From Skermanella pratensis (GTDB lineage Bacteria > Pseudomonadota > Alphaproteobacteria > Azospirillales > Azospirillaceae), in contig NZ_CP030265.1 in the NCBI RefSeq assembly GCF_008843145.1, positions 2,776,001 to 2,840,000 of the forward strand: a DNA stretch of 64,000 bases, in the 5' to 3' direction. Positions 9,063 through 17,576 of the stretch are shown here, piece after piece (within the stretch, counting starts at the first letter, position 1; each line of letters begins with the position of its first letter). The notes beneath the pieces are model-generated. The model made no database searches and was not told the origin of the DNA. It worked only from the letters and a program-made list of their open reading frames with translations. The position numbers were made by a program, and so were the translations under genes.

Positions 9063-10016
9063 TCAGGCCCTCTTGATGCGGGGGTCGACCGCCGTCTGGA
9101 TCAGGTCCACGACGACGTTGAGGAAGACGAAGAAGAGCGCCAGCACCAGGATGGTCCCCTGGAGCATCGGGATGTCGCGGCGGAAGATCGCGGTGTTCAG
9201 CAGGAACCCGGTGCCGGGCCAGGAGAACACCGTCTCGATCAGGATCGAGCCGCCGAGCAGGTATCCGAGCTGAAGCCCCATGACGGCGAGGACGGTGGGG
9301 GCCACGTTGCGGATGACATGGCCCAGGATGTGGCGTTCGGACAGGCCCTTGGCGCGGAGCGCCTGGACGAATTCCTGGTTCAGGACCTCCGCCACGGCGG
9401 AGCGGGTGGTGCGCATCACGATGCCGATCGGGATCACCGCCAAGGTGATCGCGGGCAGGATCAGGTGCCGCATGTGGTCCCAGTCCCAGGCCCAGTCGGT
9501 CGAGCCGCCGGGGCCCATGCCGACCGCGGGCAGGGCGTTCATCTGGACCGAGAAGACGATCACCAGCACCATGCCGAGCCAGTAGTGCGGGACGCTGATG
9601 CCGGCCACGGCGATGGCGGTCGCGGCCTTGTCCATCGCGCGCCCCTGGTTGTACCCGGCGACGAACCCCAGCACGGCGCCCAGGGTGAACCCGACGAGGG
9701 CCGCGCAGAGGGAGAGCAGGATCGTGTTGCCCACGGCGGACATGACCTCCGCCGCGACCGGCTGGCCGGAGGCTACGGAGTTGCCCAGGTCTCCGGTGAC
9801 GGCGCGGCCGAGCCACAGCGCGAACTGGACCGGCAGCGGCTTGTCGTAGCCGTAGTCGGCGCGCAGCCGCTCGATCACTTCCGGCGGCGCGTCGGCGGGG
9901 GCGATGGCACTGATCGGGTCGCCGGGAGCGAGATGGACCAGCAGGAAGATCATCAGCGACACGCCGAGCGCGATGGGCACGGAATAGAGCAGCCGTCGTA
10001 TCAGGTAGGAGATCAT
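9063..10016 (-). CDS. Peptide-type ABC transporter permease (DppB/OppB-like)
   Basis: This 317-aa inner-membrane subunit starts with the typical YLIRRLLYSVPIALGVS helix. It carries the DppB-type periplasmic segment (DYGYDKPLPVQFALWLGRAV) and an EAA loop (QALRAKGLSERHILGHVIRN). It forms the channel with the DppC-like subunit encoded next. A palindromic GC hairpin separates it from the upstream binding-protein gene. Confidence 0.92.
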   Translation of the reverse strand: MISYLIRRLLYSVPIALGVSLMIFLLVHLAPGDPISAIAPADAPPEVIERLRADYGYDKPLPVQFALWLGRAVTGDLGNSVASGQPVAAEVMSAVGNTILLSLCAALVGFTLGAVLGFVAGYNQGRAMDKAATAIAVAGISVPHYWLGMVLVIVFSVQMNALPAVGMGPGGSTDWAWDWDHMRHLILPAITLAVIPIGIVMRTTRSAVAEVLNQEFVQALRAKGLSERHILGHVIRNVAPTVLAVMGLQLGYLLGGSILIETVFSWPGTGFLLNTAIFRRDIPMLQGTILVLALFFVFLNVVVDLIQTAVDPRIKRA

Positions 10017-10036
10017 GGCGCGGCCTTCCTGGATCC

Positions 10037-10055
10037 GGGCGGCGCGGCGCCGCCC
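10037..10055. promoter_or_regulatory. Intercistronic GC hairpin after the binding-protein gene
   Basis: Nine-base perfect arms (10037-10045 and 10047-10055) flank a single central G, in the gap between the binding-protein and DppB-like genes. Hairpins here often stabilise binding-protein mRNA or attenuate the downstream genes, which would explain more binding protein than permease. That role is inferred from position; there is no U-tract. Confidence 0.45.
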
Positions 10056-10062
10056 CGGCCCG

Positions 10063-11663
10063 TTACTCGACGGTGATGGAGGAGAAGTTCTGGTACCAGT
10101 TCTGCGCCTGGACGAAGCCCTTCACCTTGGGCGACATGGCGCGCGGCGCCACATCGTGGGTGACGTAGAGGAACAGGGCGTCGTTGACGAACTTCTCGTG
10201 GACCTGCTGCAGCGCCTTGGCCTGTTCCGCCGGCTCGAAGGCGGTCTTTGCCTTCAGGAACAGGGCGTCCATTTCCGGGTCGTTGTACCAGCCCCAGTTG
10301 GTCCCGTTCGGAGCGGTCAGCCGGCTGTCGAGGTGCCGGATGAAGCCGGTGAACGGGTCCTGGATGAAGTAGCTGAAATTGATGGAGTGGGCGCCCTTGA
10401 CCTGGTCGGACTTGGCGCCGGCGCGCCACAGGTTCACCATGGTGTTCCACTCGACCACCTCGAACTCGACATTGATGCCGACTTCGCCCAGCGTCTGCTG
10501 GATGTATTCGTTCATGGGGAGCGGCTGCATCTGGCCCGACCCGCTGGCGGAGATCAGCGCCTTGACGGTGACCGGCTTGTCCGGACCGTAACCCGCCTCG
10601 GCCAGCAGTTCCTTGGCCTTTTCCGGGTCGTAGGTGATGTCGAACTCGGGCTTGCCGAACCACTGGCTGCCGGGCAGCACGTGGCCCTTGGCCGGCACCA
10701 TCATGCCCCCCAGCAACTCGCTGAGCCCCTCGCGGTCCACTGCCAGGTTGGCCGCCTTGCGGATGCGGATGTCGTTCCAGGGCGAGCCTTCGACACGGCT
10801 GAGGTGCCAGGTCCAGTTGTGGGGATAGCCGTTGGAGGTGATCTGGAAGCCGGCCGACTTCAAGCTGGGGATCGCGTCGGGGGGGGGGCCTCGATCCAGT
10901 CCACCTGGCCGGAGCGGAGAGCCGAGGTCCGGGTCGCGGCTTCCGGGACCGGGACCAGGATCAGCTTGTCCAGCTTGGGCACGCGGGTCTTGTCCCAGTA
11001 GTCCTTGAAGGGCAGCATCTCGGCGCGCTCGCGCGGCGTCCACGAGACGAGCTGCCAGGGGCCGGTGCCGGAAGGCTTCTCGGCGAACTTGACCCAGTCC
11101 TTCCCGACCGTCTCCCAATGGGCAGGGCTGGAGATCAGGATCCAGGCGAGCTGGTAGGGCAGGAAGGCGTCGGGCTCCTTGGTGGTCACTTCCAGGATAT
11201 GCTCGTCGACAGCCCGATAGGAGGCGACCGCAGGGATGCGGCTGCGGCCCTGGGCCGCCTGCTTGGGATCATACTGCGGAGACTTGTCATCGAGCAGCTT
11301 GTCCAGGTTCCAGACCACGGCCTGCGCCGTGAAGTCGGAGCCGTCGTGGAACTTGACGCCCTCGCGCAGCTTGAAGGTCCACCGGGTCTTGTCGGTGGCG
11401 TCCACCGCCCATTCGGTCGCGAGGCCGGGGACGAGATCGGACGGCTTGTCGGCCGAGGTCAGGTCCCAGTTCACCAGCGCGTCATACACGGTGTAGCCCA
11501 TGAATCGCTGCCCTTCGCCGCCCTGGTCGGTCTGGCCGGTCGTCAGCGGAATGTCCGCCAGCGTCATGCCGATCCTCAGGGTGCCTTGGGCATCGGCGTA
11601 TCCGGGCGCCATCAGCGCCGTCGCGACCGCCGCCGCGGCCATCAGTCTCTTCATCGTGCTCAT
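10063..11663 (-). pseudogene. Family 5 peptide-type ABC substrate-binding protein, frameshifted in a poly-C tract
   Basis: Two overlapping frames together make one family 5 (Opp/Dpp) periplasmic binding protein of about 530 residues. The N-terminal part has a signal peptide (MKRLMAAAAVATALMAPGYA) and reads through KFHDGSDFTAQAVVWNLDKL to DWIEAPPP; the rest continues in another frame from DAIPSLKSAGFQITSNGYPH. The break is in a run of ten C on the coding strand (10879-10888 on the + strand); eleven would restore the family sequence EAPPPDAIPSLK. The start could be the ATG at 11663 or an in-frame TTG at 11669, which sits closer to a GGAGG at 11675-11679. A sequencing error, a real mutation or a slippery tract are all possible. 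It is the first gene of the importer operon. Confidence 0.85.
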
Positions 11664-11894
11664 GCGCAAAATTGCCTCCGCCCCGTTTCAGGTCCGATTT
11701 GTCGCAGGGCTTGTTCAAGATCGGTGCCAGGGAGGCGGCGCTTGGCGGTTGGTCGGACCGACTGTTCGCAACGCTTCGTTTCATGCTCAAAAATACGGCA
11801 GTATGTCTGCGGTGCCCAAATGACCGGCAGCACATTCGGCCGGCCGATGTTATCCAGGGAAGACTTGTCGAAGACTCCAAAGGAACGAGCACCG

Positions 11895-13064
11895 ATGCCG
11901 ATCGAGATTCCGAGCCGTGAGGATCACTCCGACCTGAGGGACGCCGTGCGCGGCCTGTGCGCGGACTTCGATGGCGCCTATTGGCGGCGGATCGACGAGG
12001 AGCGGGGATATCCGGAGGAGTTCGTCACCGCTTTGACGCGGGCCGGCTGGCTGGCGGCGCTGATCCCCGAGGAATACGGGGGCTCAGGCCTCGGGCTGAC
12101 CGAAGCGTCCATCGTCATGGAGGAGATCAACCGGTCCGGCGGCAACTCCGGTGCCTGCCACGGGCAGATGTACAACATGTCCACGCTGCTGCGGGCGGGC
12201 AGCGCGGAGCAGAGGCGCAAGTACCTGCCGGGCATCGCGTCGGGGGAGCTTCGCCTGCAATCCATGGCGGTCACGGAGCCGACGACGGGGTCGGACACCA
12301 CCAAGCTCAAGACGACGGCGGTGCGCAAGGGCGATTGCTACGTGGTCAATGGGCAGAAGGTGTGGACGTCGAGGCTCCAGCACTCGGACCTTATGATCCT
12401 GCTGGCCCGGACGACGCCTCTGGATCAGGTGGCGAAGAAGTCCGAAGGGCTGTCGGTCTTCATCGTGGACCTGGCGGAAGCGGCCGGCAAGGGGATGAGC
12501 GTGCATCCCATCCGCAACATGGTCAACCACGAGACCAATTCCGTCTTCTTCGACGACCTGGAGATCCCCGCGGAGAACCGCATCGGCGAGGAGGGCAGGG
12601 GCTTCCGCTACATCCTGGAAGGTCTGAACGCCGAGCGCGCACTGATCGCGGCGGAGTGCATCGGCGACGGCCACTGGTTCGTCGAGAAGGCATCCGCCTA
12701 TGCGGGGGAACGGGTCGTGTTCGACCAGCCGATCGGCCGCAACCAGGGCATCCAGTTCCCGATCGCGCGGGCCTACGTGGACGTGGAGGCGGCGAGCCTG
12801 ATGCGCTTCAAGGCCTGCCGTCTGCACGACGCCGGCCAGCCCTGCGGAGCCGAAGCCAACATGGCGAAGCTGCTGGCGGCCGATGCCTCCTGGGCGGCTG
12901 CCAACGCCTGCCTGCAGACCTTCGGGGGCTTCGGTTTCGCGGCTGAGTACGACGTGGAACGCAAGTTCCGCGAGACGCGCCTGTATCAGGTGGCGCCCAT
13001 CTCGACCAACCTGATCCTGGCCTATGTCGGCGAGCATGTGCTGGGAATGCCGCGATCGTACTGA
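11895..13064 (+). CDS. Acyl-CoA dehydrogenase family protein
   Basis: This 389-aa flavoenzyme should oxidise an acyl-CoA thioester at C2-C3. Family blocks are visible: EEYGGSGLGLTEASIVMEEI (59-78), the FAD/substrate segment QSMAVTEPTTGSDTTKLKT, and the C-terminal NACLQTFGGFGFAAEYDVER helix. The usual C-terminal catalytic Glu (as in YEGT) is replaced by RLYQVAP, but Glu247 in NAERALIA matches the alternative position used by isovaleryl- and long-chain-type enzymes, so it is probably active. I start at the ATG at 11895. It is divergent from the peptide ABC operon, with 231 nt between them, which may place it in the same catabolic unit. Confidence 0.9.
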   Translation: MPIEIPSREDHSDLRDAVRGLCADFDGAYWRRIDEERGYPEEFVTALTRAGWLAALIPEEYGGSGLGLTEASIVMEEINRSGGNSGACHGQMYNMSTLLRAGSAEQRRKYLPGIASGELRLQSMAVTEPTTGSDTTKLKTTAVRKGDCYVVNGQKVWTSRLQHSDLMILLARTTPLDQVAKKSEGLSVFIVDLAEAAGKGMSVHPIRNMVNHETNSVFFDDLEIPAENRIGEEGRGFRYILEGLNAERALIAAECIGDGHWFVEKASAYAGERVVFDQPIGRNQGIQFPIARAYVDVEAASLMRFKACRLHDAGQPCGAEANMAKLLAADASWAAANACLQTFGGFGFAAEYDVERKFRETRLYQVAPISTNLILAYVGEHVLGMPRSY

Positions 13065-13070
13065 GGAAGA

Positions 13071-13090
13071 GGGAGGACGCGCGTCCTCCC
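13071..13090. terminator. Palindromic terminator-like hairpin
   Basis: A perfect 20-bp inverted repeat, with GGGAGGAC and GTCCTCCC arms around GCGC, starts 6 nt after the acyl-CoA dehydrogenase stop codon. It lies between that gene and the convergent hydratase gene. It lacks a clear U-tract. Confidence 0.55.
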
Positions 13091-13171
13091 CGGCAACCTT
13101 GAGCCTACACGACCGCAGTCGGCGGCTCCCGCCCGTCGAAGTGCGCCGACAGTTTCCGGTTCAGGAAGTTT

Positions 13172-13929
13172 TCAGGAGATCTCGAGAACGGCCTTGCCCA
13201 CTCCGGGAAACTCCGCGGTTAGGCGGCAGGGGGCCTTCACGAAGATGGTGCCGCACGTGGAACCCGACGTGACTTGGTCGCCGGCCTTGATCCCGCCCTG
13301 GCTGCGGGACCCGACATTGGCGAGCCACAGCAGCATGCGCCGGGGATCTCCGGCCGAGTTGCCGCCGATCGTCTCGAATTCCCGCTTGTCGCCGACCCAG
13401 AGCGTGACCGGCTGGTTGACCGGCTCGATGCCGCGCCAGCCGGTCGTGCCGGTGCCGACCACGAGGACGCCGTGGCTGGTCTGGTCCGCGATCTGGCTGA
13501 ACTGGTCCACCGACTTCCACACCTTGTAGCGCGTGTCGGCGATCTCGATCGCCGCATGGACCGATCCGACCGCCGCCAGCACTTCCTCGAGATCGTAAGG
13601 CTTGTCCGGGCGGGCAGGGGGGATGCGAAGCGGTAGACCAGCTCGGCCTCCGCCCCGATGACGTTGAAGCTCGAGGCGGGAAGCCGGGCGGGGCTGTCGT
13701 GGATGGTGTCGGCCGCAAGGGCTCCGCGGACGGGTTCGGCCGTGGGGGACGGGGCCCCGACCTTCCAGCCGGCCGCCCCGCCCCGGCGCTGGACGAGCAG
13801 ATCCTGGATCGCGTAGGCCTCTTGCAGGTTTTTCGGCCGGGCGGACTCCGGAAGTTCCGTCAGCCACGCACCGGTGCGCCGGGCGTCGAGCAGGAGGTCG
13901 GCGGCTGCGGACAGGTCTGTTTCGGTCAC
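13172..13929 (-). pseudogene. 2-keto-4-pentenoate hydratase/FAH-family enzyme, frameshifted
   Basis: Two frames make up one protein of about 250 residues of the MhpD/2-oxopent-4-enoate hydratase group. The first frame (MTETDLSAAADLLLDAR to YRFASPLPAR) holds AAGWKVG and the metal-site segment IGAEAELVYRFA. The second frame continues with DKPYDLEEVLAAVGS, AAIEIADTRY and the C-terminal SGSTCGTIFVKAP. One base appears missing between 13600 and 13622, beside GG and six-G runs on the + strand. The enzyme family adds water to 2-oxo-4-enoic acids or acts on related 2-oxo acids. It lies just downstream of the sugar kinase gene (20-nt gap). As written it would not make a full protein. Confidence 0.8.
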
Positions 13930-13949
13930 GCTTGTCAGTCCTTCGTTCT

Positions 13950-14867
13950 TCAGGTTTCGAACACGGTCGCGGGCATCGCCGCCCGCGGGATGATGGCACC
14001 GCGATGCTGCACGACCACGCCGGCCAGCCTATGGCCAGCCCGCGCCGCCGCTTCCGGGTCGGCTCCCTTCAGGCGGGCCGCCAGATAGGCGGCGGCGAAG
14101 CTGTCGCCGGCCGCGGTGGTGTCGGTGACGTTCTCCACCGGTGCCGCATCGACCAAGCTGTCGGTGTCTCCCGTCATCACCCGGCACGAGGGGTGGGCCA
14201 GCTTGAGGGCCAACTCCGGGGGTTTGCCGCCCTCCAGCAGCGATTCCTCGCCGCGCCCGCCATACAGCAGGTCGAGATCCTCGGTCGACGCCAGGACGAT
14301 GTCGGAACGGTCGAGGACTTGGCGGTAGGCGTTACGCGCCACCTCGGGCTCCGGCCAGCCGCGGGGGCGGAAATTGGTGTCGAAGGCCAGGCGTGCGCCG
14401 CCGGCGCGGGCGCGGTCGATCGCCTCGAACAGGCGCCCGCGCCCGGCCTCGCCATAGAGCGACAGGGTGATGCCGGAGAGGTAGAGGAGGCCGTAGTCGC
14501 GGGCCAGCGCCTCGATCAGGGACGGGGTGCCCGGCTGGTCGAACAGGTCGCGCGCCGCCGCGCGGTCGCGCCAGTACTGGAACCGCCGCTCCCCCTTCGG
14601 GTCGGTCTGGATGACGTAGAGGCCCGGAAGACGGCCGGCCATGCAGACCACCCGGCCGGTTCCGATGCCCTCCTCGGCCCAGGCCGTGACCATCTCCTCG
14701 CTCCACCCGTCATCGCCCAGCGCGGTGACGTAATCGACCTCGACGCCGAGACGCGCCATGTACAGGGCGGTGTTGAGGGTGTCGCCACCGAAGCTGCGCG
14801 ACAGGGTACCGTCGGCACGTTCCGACAACTCGATCATGCATTCGCCGATGCAGGCGACCCGAACCAT
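13950..14867 (-). CDS. kdgK: PfkB-family sugar kinase, 2-keto-3-deoxygluconate kinase-like
   Basis: This 305-aa kinase shows the KdgK form of the PfkB family: ACIGECMIEL near the N-terminus, FGGDTLNTALYMARLG in the substrate lid, and the C-terminal ATP/anion-hole motif TDTTAAGDSFAAAYL with the catalytic Asp. KdgK phosphorylates 2-keto-3-deoxygluconate in uronate and sugar-acid catabolism. It is preceded by a LacI-family remnant and followed by the hydratase gene, forming an apparent operon under the palindrome at 15311. I start at the ATG at 14867. The KDG specificity is a family-level guess. Confidence 0.85.
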   Translation of the reverse strand: MVRVACIGECMIELSERADGTLSRSFGGDTLNTALYMARLGVEVDYVTALGDDGWSEEMVTAWAEEGIGTGRVVCMAGRLPGLYVIQTDPKGERRFQYWRDRAAARDLFDQPGTPSLIEALARDYGLLYLSGITLSLYGEAGRGRLFEAIDRARAGGARLAFDTNFRPRGWPEPEVARNAYRQVLDRSDIVLASTEDLDLLYGGRGEESLLEGGKPPELALKLAHPSCRVMTGDTDSLVDAAPVENVTDTTAAGDSFAAAYLAARLKGADPEAAARAGHRLAGVVVQHRGAIIPRAAMPATVFET

Positions 14868-14953
14868 GCTTTTTCTCCGTCCATGCCAGTGACACCCGCA
14901 CCCGGGGCCGTTCCCAGCAATAGCCGCCCGGACAGGGTTTGGTAAAGAATGCA

Positions 14954-15259
14954 TCAACTTCCCGCGCCCTGCCGCTCGCGGTCCTGGCGCTCCACCTGCT
15001 TGTTGGTGTTGGCGAGGAAGGGCGCCAGGCCGGCGGCGTCGAGGACATGGTCCGCCCCGGCGGTGAGTTCGGCGAAGAAGGGGTTGGTTATCTCGCAGAC
15101 CAGCAGGCCGACGGTCTTGGTCCGGGCGGCGCGCATGTTGGCGGCCAGCGGACTTTCGCGCAGCACAAGGGAGACGGTCGAGCGGGACACGCCGGCATGG
15201 CATGCCACGTCGAGTATGGTGACGCGACCCCGGCCCGCGATTTCATATGAATCCGGCAT
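14954..15259 (-). pseudogene. LacI-family transcriptional regulator remnant
   Basis: The 101-aa reading starts with a good LacI DNA-binding domain (TILDVACHAGVSRSTVSLVLRE). It then jumps to the start of the effector domain (RTKTVGLLVCEITNPFF) with about 20-25 hinge residues missing. It ends soon after ERQDRERQGAGS, where a normal regulator continues for some 200 residues. The kinase gene begins 86 nt on, so the effector-binding domain is deleted, not shifted. Without hinge and effector core it is unlikely to dimerise or sense a sugar, although a lone DNA-binding fragment might still be made. Confidence 0.8.
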
Positions 15260-15310
15260 TCGCTTGACCCGTCCTCCGTCCCCCCGGTGCGGCCGGTCGC
15301 TTCCATGTTA

Positions 15311-15324
15311 TTGGATCGATCCAA
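15311..15324. promoter_or_regulatory. Perfect 14-bp palindrome, probable LacI-family operator
   Basis: TTGGATCGATCCAA is fully symmetric with a central CG, the usual design of LacI-family operators. It lies 52-65 nt upstream of the LacI remnant's start codon, where an autoregulatory operator for the regulator-kinase-hydratase operon would be expected. Assignment rests on symmetry and position. Confidence 0.65.
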
Positions 15325-15385
15325 AACCGCCTTGAAGCTTGATGCGCCCGGCTGTCAAGGAAGTGCCGCTTCCCGCCATGCGGTA

Positions 15386-16435
15386 TCAAGCGCGCGAGAA
15401 GCGGAGCAGGCCGTCGCTGTCCGCCCGCCTGACGAGGCGATCCCTTATGGCCAGATGGTTGAGATGCGCCAGCGCCTCGCCGACCGCGAACACAAGCTGA
15501 TGGGGATCGAGCGGGCGGTTGAACATCACGCGGGTCACCTCGGCGACGGTGCTCGGTTCCGCGCAGGCTTTCACGACCTCGTCCAGCCGCTCGCGATGGT
15601 GGGCGGCCAGCGCGTCCAGCCGCGCATGCAGGCCGGTGAAGGGCGTGTCGTGCGACGGCAGGACCAGAAGATCGTCGGGCAGGCTCCGCAGCCGGTCCAG
15701 GGTGCGCAGGAAATCGTCCAGCGGGTCAGCGTCCGGTTCCGATGCCCATACGCTGATGTTCGGGCTGATGCGCGGCAGCACCTGGTCGCCCGCGATGAAC
15801 AGGCTCCGGTCGGGGCAATGAAGGCAGACATGTTCCGGCGTGTGGCCGCCGCCCGTGATCACGTGCCAGTCGGCCCCGCCGATCGGCAGGCGGTCGCCCG
15901 CCTTGAGGCGGCGCAGGCGGGCGGGCAGGGGAACCACGCCCCTGGCATAGGAGTTCCCGCGCTCCGCCATGACGGCGAGCGCCGCTTCGTCCAGCCCGGC
16001 GCGGCGGTAGAAGGCGAGGCTGGTACGGACCATGGCTTCCGGACTCTCCAGGCTGAGCATCCGGCCGAACAGCCACTCCGTCAGGCTGGCGCAGAACTCG
16101 GCCTTCCAGCGGTCGACCAGCCATCCCGCAAGGCCGACATGGTCCGGGTGGAAATGGGTCGCGATGACCCGCACCACCGGCTTGTCGCCGAGCGACTCCC
16201 TGAAGATCCGCTCCCAGTGGTCCTTGGTCCGACTGCTGCCGATGCCGGTATCGACGATCGTCCAGCCGTCTCCGTCTTCAAGAAGCCAGACGTTGATATG
16301 GTTGAGCGCGAACGGAAGTGGCATCCGCACCCACAGGACCCCGGGCGCAACCTGCCGCACAGTCCCGGGTTCGGGAAGCTCGTCCATGACCTGCCTCGCG
16401 GCGACCTGGCTCGGGGCGCGTCGGGCTTCTTCCAT
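15386..16435 (-). CDS. Metallo-beta-lactamase-fold hydrolase
   Basis: This 349-aa protein carries the metal motif THFHPDH at 93-99 (His94, His96, Asp98, His99), a further metal His in GGGHTPEHVC and Asp in FIAGDQVLP, and a C-terminal helical extension (about 280-349). Enzymes of this fold hydrolyse thioesters, lactones or phosphoesters with two metal ions. The extension resembles that of glyoxalase II-like hydrolases with an added winged-helix-like tail. An internal start at MDELPEPGT is possible. It is convergent with nothing close and seems to be a single gene. Substrate unknown. Confidence 0.85.
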   Translation of the reverse strand: MEEARRAPSQVAARQVMDELPEPGTVRQVAPGVLWVRMPLPFALNHINVWLLEDGDGWTIVDTGIGSSRTKDHWERIFRESLGDKPVVRVIATHFHPDHVGLAGWLVDRWKAEFCASLTEWLFGRMLSLESPEAMVRTSLAFYRRAGLDEAALAVMAERGNSYARGVVPLPARLRRLKAGDRLPIGGADWHVITGGGHTPEHVCLHCPDRSLFIAGDQVLPRISPNISVWASEPDADPLDDFLRTLDRLRSLPDDLLVLPSHDTPFTGLHARLDALAAHHRERLDEVVKACAEPSTVAEVTRVMFNRPLDPHQLVFAVGEALAHLNHLAIRDRLVRRADSDGLLRFSRA

Positions 16436-16657
16436 GTGCGTGGGCTCGGTTTGTTGGTCTCTGGCGTCGGGCCGGCACCGCCCGTTCCGTTATACAGGCC
16501 CGCCGGTCCGCCGCGTCAAGGATTATGCCTGATCGACGTACTTTCAGGGCAGCCAACTATTGCCGAATCCTCGGTGGAAACTGTCACACCGCGCCGTCAG
16601 ACTGCGGACATCTGGAAGAAGCCGACGGCAACCGGTCGAGACATGTCAGGAATGGCA

Positions 16658-16837
16658 ATGCGGGAAAGCTACATCATAGAGTTGGATGACGATGCGGTCG
16701 GCGTCGTCGTGGCCTGTGGCGACCGCGTCACCTTCCATGCGTCGGACGCACGCTTGGCGGAATTGGAAGGTCGTGTTTTCGACGATGCCGGTGAGGCCGT
16801 CAGGGCCGCCCGGTCGCAACTTGGGAAGGCTGCGTGA
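16658..16837 (+). CDS. Small acidic protein, 59 aa, unknown function
   Basis: The 59-aa product (MRESYIIELDDDAVGVVVAC at the start) looks like a short beta-hairpin followed by a helix (GEAVRAARSQLGKAA). I choose the ATG at 16658 because AGGA lies 6 nt upstream; an earlier in-frame ATG at 16643 has no ribosome-binding site. I do not recognise a named family. Codon use resembles its neighbours and the frame has no shadowing gene, so it is probably real. Confidence 0.6.
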   Translation: MRESYIIELDDDAVGVVVACGDRVTFHASDARLAELEGRVFDDAGEAVRAARSQLGKAA

Positions 16838-16863
16838 GGGGAGAAATCCCGAAGGCCTTTCGA

Positions 16864-16889
16864 CACCCCGCGGAGAGGTCTGCGGGGTG
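16864..16889. terminator. Terminator-like hairpin between convergent genes
   Basis: Eight-base arms (CACCCCGC at 16864-16871, GCGGGGTG at 16882-16889) flank a 10-nt loop in the short gap between the convergent small-protein and YbjN-like genes. No U-tract is present. Confidence 0.45.
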
Positions 16890-16921
16890 CCTGCTCAAGG
16901 ATGGGGCCCAGGCGCACGGGG

Positions 16922-17404
16922 TCAGGCGAAGCGGCGCATCCGTTCCAGCTGGCTGACAGCTTCCGTGGGAGTCTGGCCGCCCGCGGCGACCGCGAAGAAG
17001 CTGGGAAGGTGACGATCGACCAGGGCGATGTGACGCTCCACCAGAAGGTGCAGGCTGCTGGGGACCGCCTCGGCCGGAATGCGGTGGATGCCCCGGCAAT
17101 GGATTCGTCCCGAAGCGTCCGGTCCCTCGAACCGCCCGTCGTCAGCCAAGTCGTTCAGGCAGGCGACCAACTCCCCGATCGCGGCCCGTTGACGCCGGCT
17201 GACGGTCAGGGGCAGCGTGGAAACGATGTCGAGGATGTCGTCCGCGTGCTGCTGACGCCCCTCGTCGACGGTCATGACGACCGGCCAGTTGCCGTTGCGG
17301 CCCATGGCGTGGAAGCGCAATGCCTGAGGGTCTTCACGCTTGCGCGAAGATCCCGCGTGGCGTCTTCCCAAATCCTTCCGCAAATGCTCGAGAACCCGTT
17401 GCAT
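16922..17404 (-). CDS. YbjN-domain-like protein
   Basis: This 160-aa protein has a disordered basic N-terminus (about 1-30) followed by a domain resembling YbjN/secretion-chaperone-like proteins. The segment VSTLPLTVSRRQRAAIGELV and the later LVERHIALVDRHLPSFFAV with a GGQTPTEAV tail match the shape of that family. YbjN-like proteins are small cytosolic regulators or chaperones of uncertain role. A strong stem-loop lies in its leader. The family call is tentative because only the general pattern is matched. Confidence 0.6.
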   Translation of the reverse strand: MQRVLEHLRKDLGRRHAGSSRKREDPQALRFHAMGRNGNWPVVMTVDEGRQQHADDILDIVSTLPLTVSRRQRAAIGELVACLNDLADDGRFEGPDASGRIHCRGIHRIPAEAVPSSLHLLVERHIALVDRHLPSFFAVAAGGQTPTEAVSQLERMRRFA

Positions 17405-17435
17405 GCCGGCGTACCCCTCCCTTGGAGCAGCATCC

Positions 17436-17469
17436 GGAGCGTTCCTTCGCCCGAAAGACAGAACGCTCC
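17436..17469 (-). promoter_or_regulatory. Stem-loop in the leader of the YbjN-like gene
   Basis: GGAGCGTTC (17436-17444) and GAACGCTCC (17461-17469) form a perfect 9-bp stem about 30 nt upstream of the ATG at 17404; the loop itself can form a short inner stem. It may modulate leader stability or transcription. Function is unproven. Confidence 0.4.
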
Positions 17470-17576
17470 GTGACCCTTATACCCCGATGGTGCCCCCATT
17501 GGGTTCGCACTTGCAACACAGTCGAAAGTAAAGATTGCTTAAGGATATGTGAATGCGAGTTCCCTGTCCGGCCCGC

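Noticed and set aside
8439-10076. 545-codon plus-strand frame opposite the ABC permeases
   Set aside because: It is a shadow of the two permease genes in high-GC DNA, with no recognisable domains.
11118-11894. In-frame extension upstream of the acyl-CoA dehydrogenase
   Set aside because: It runs antisense through the ABC binding-protein gene and has no family sequence. The ATG at 11895 gives a normal dehydrogenase N-terminus.
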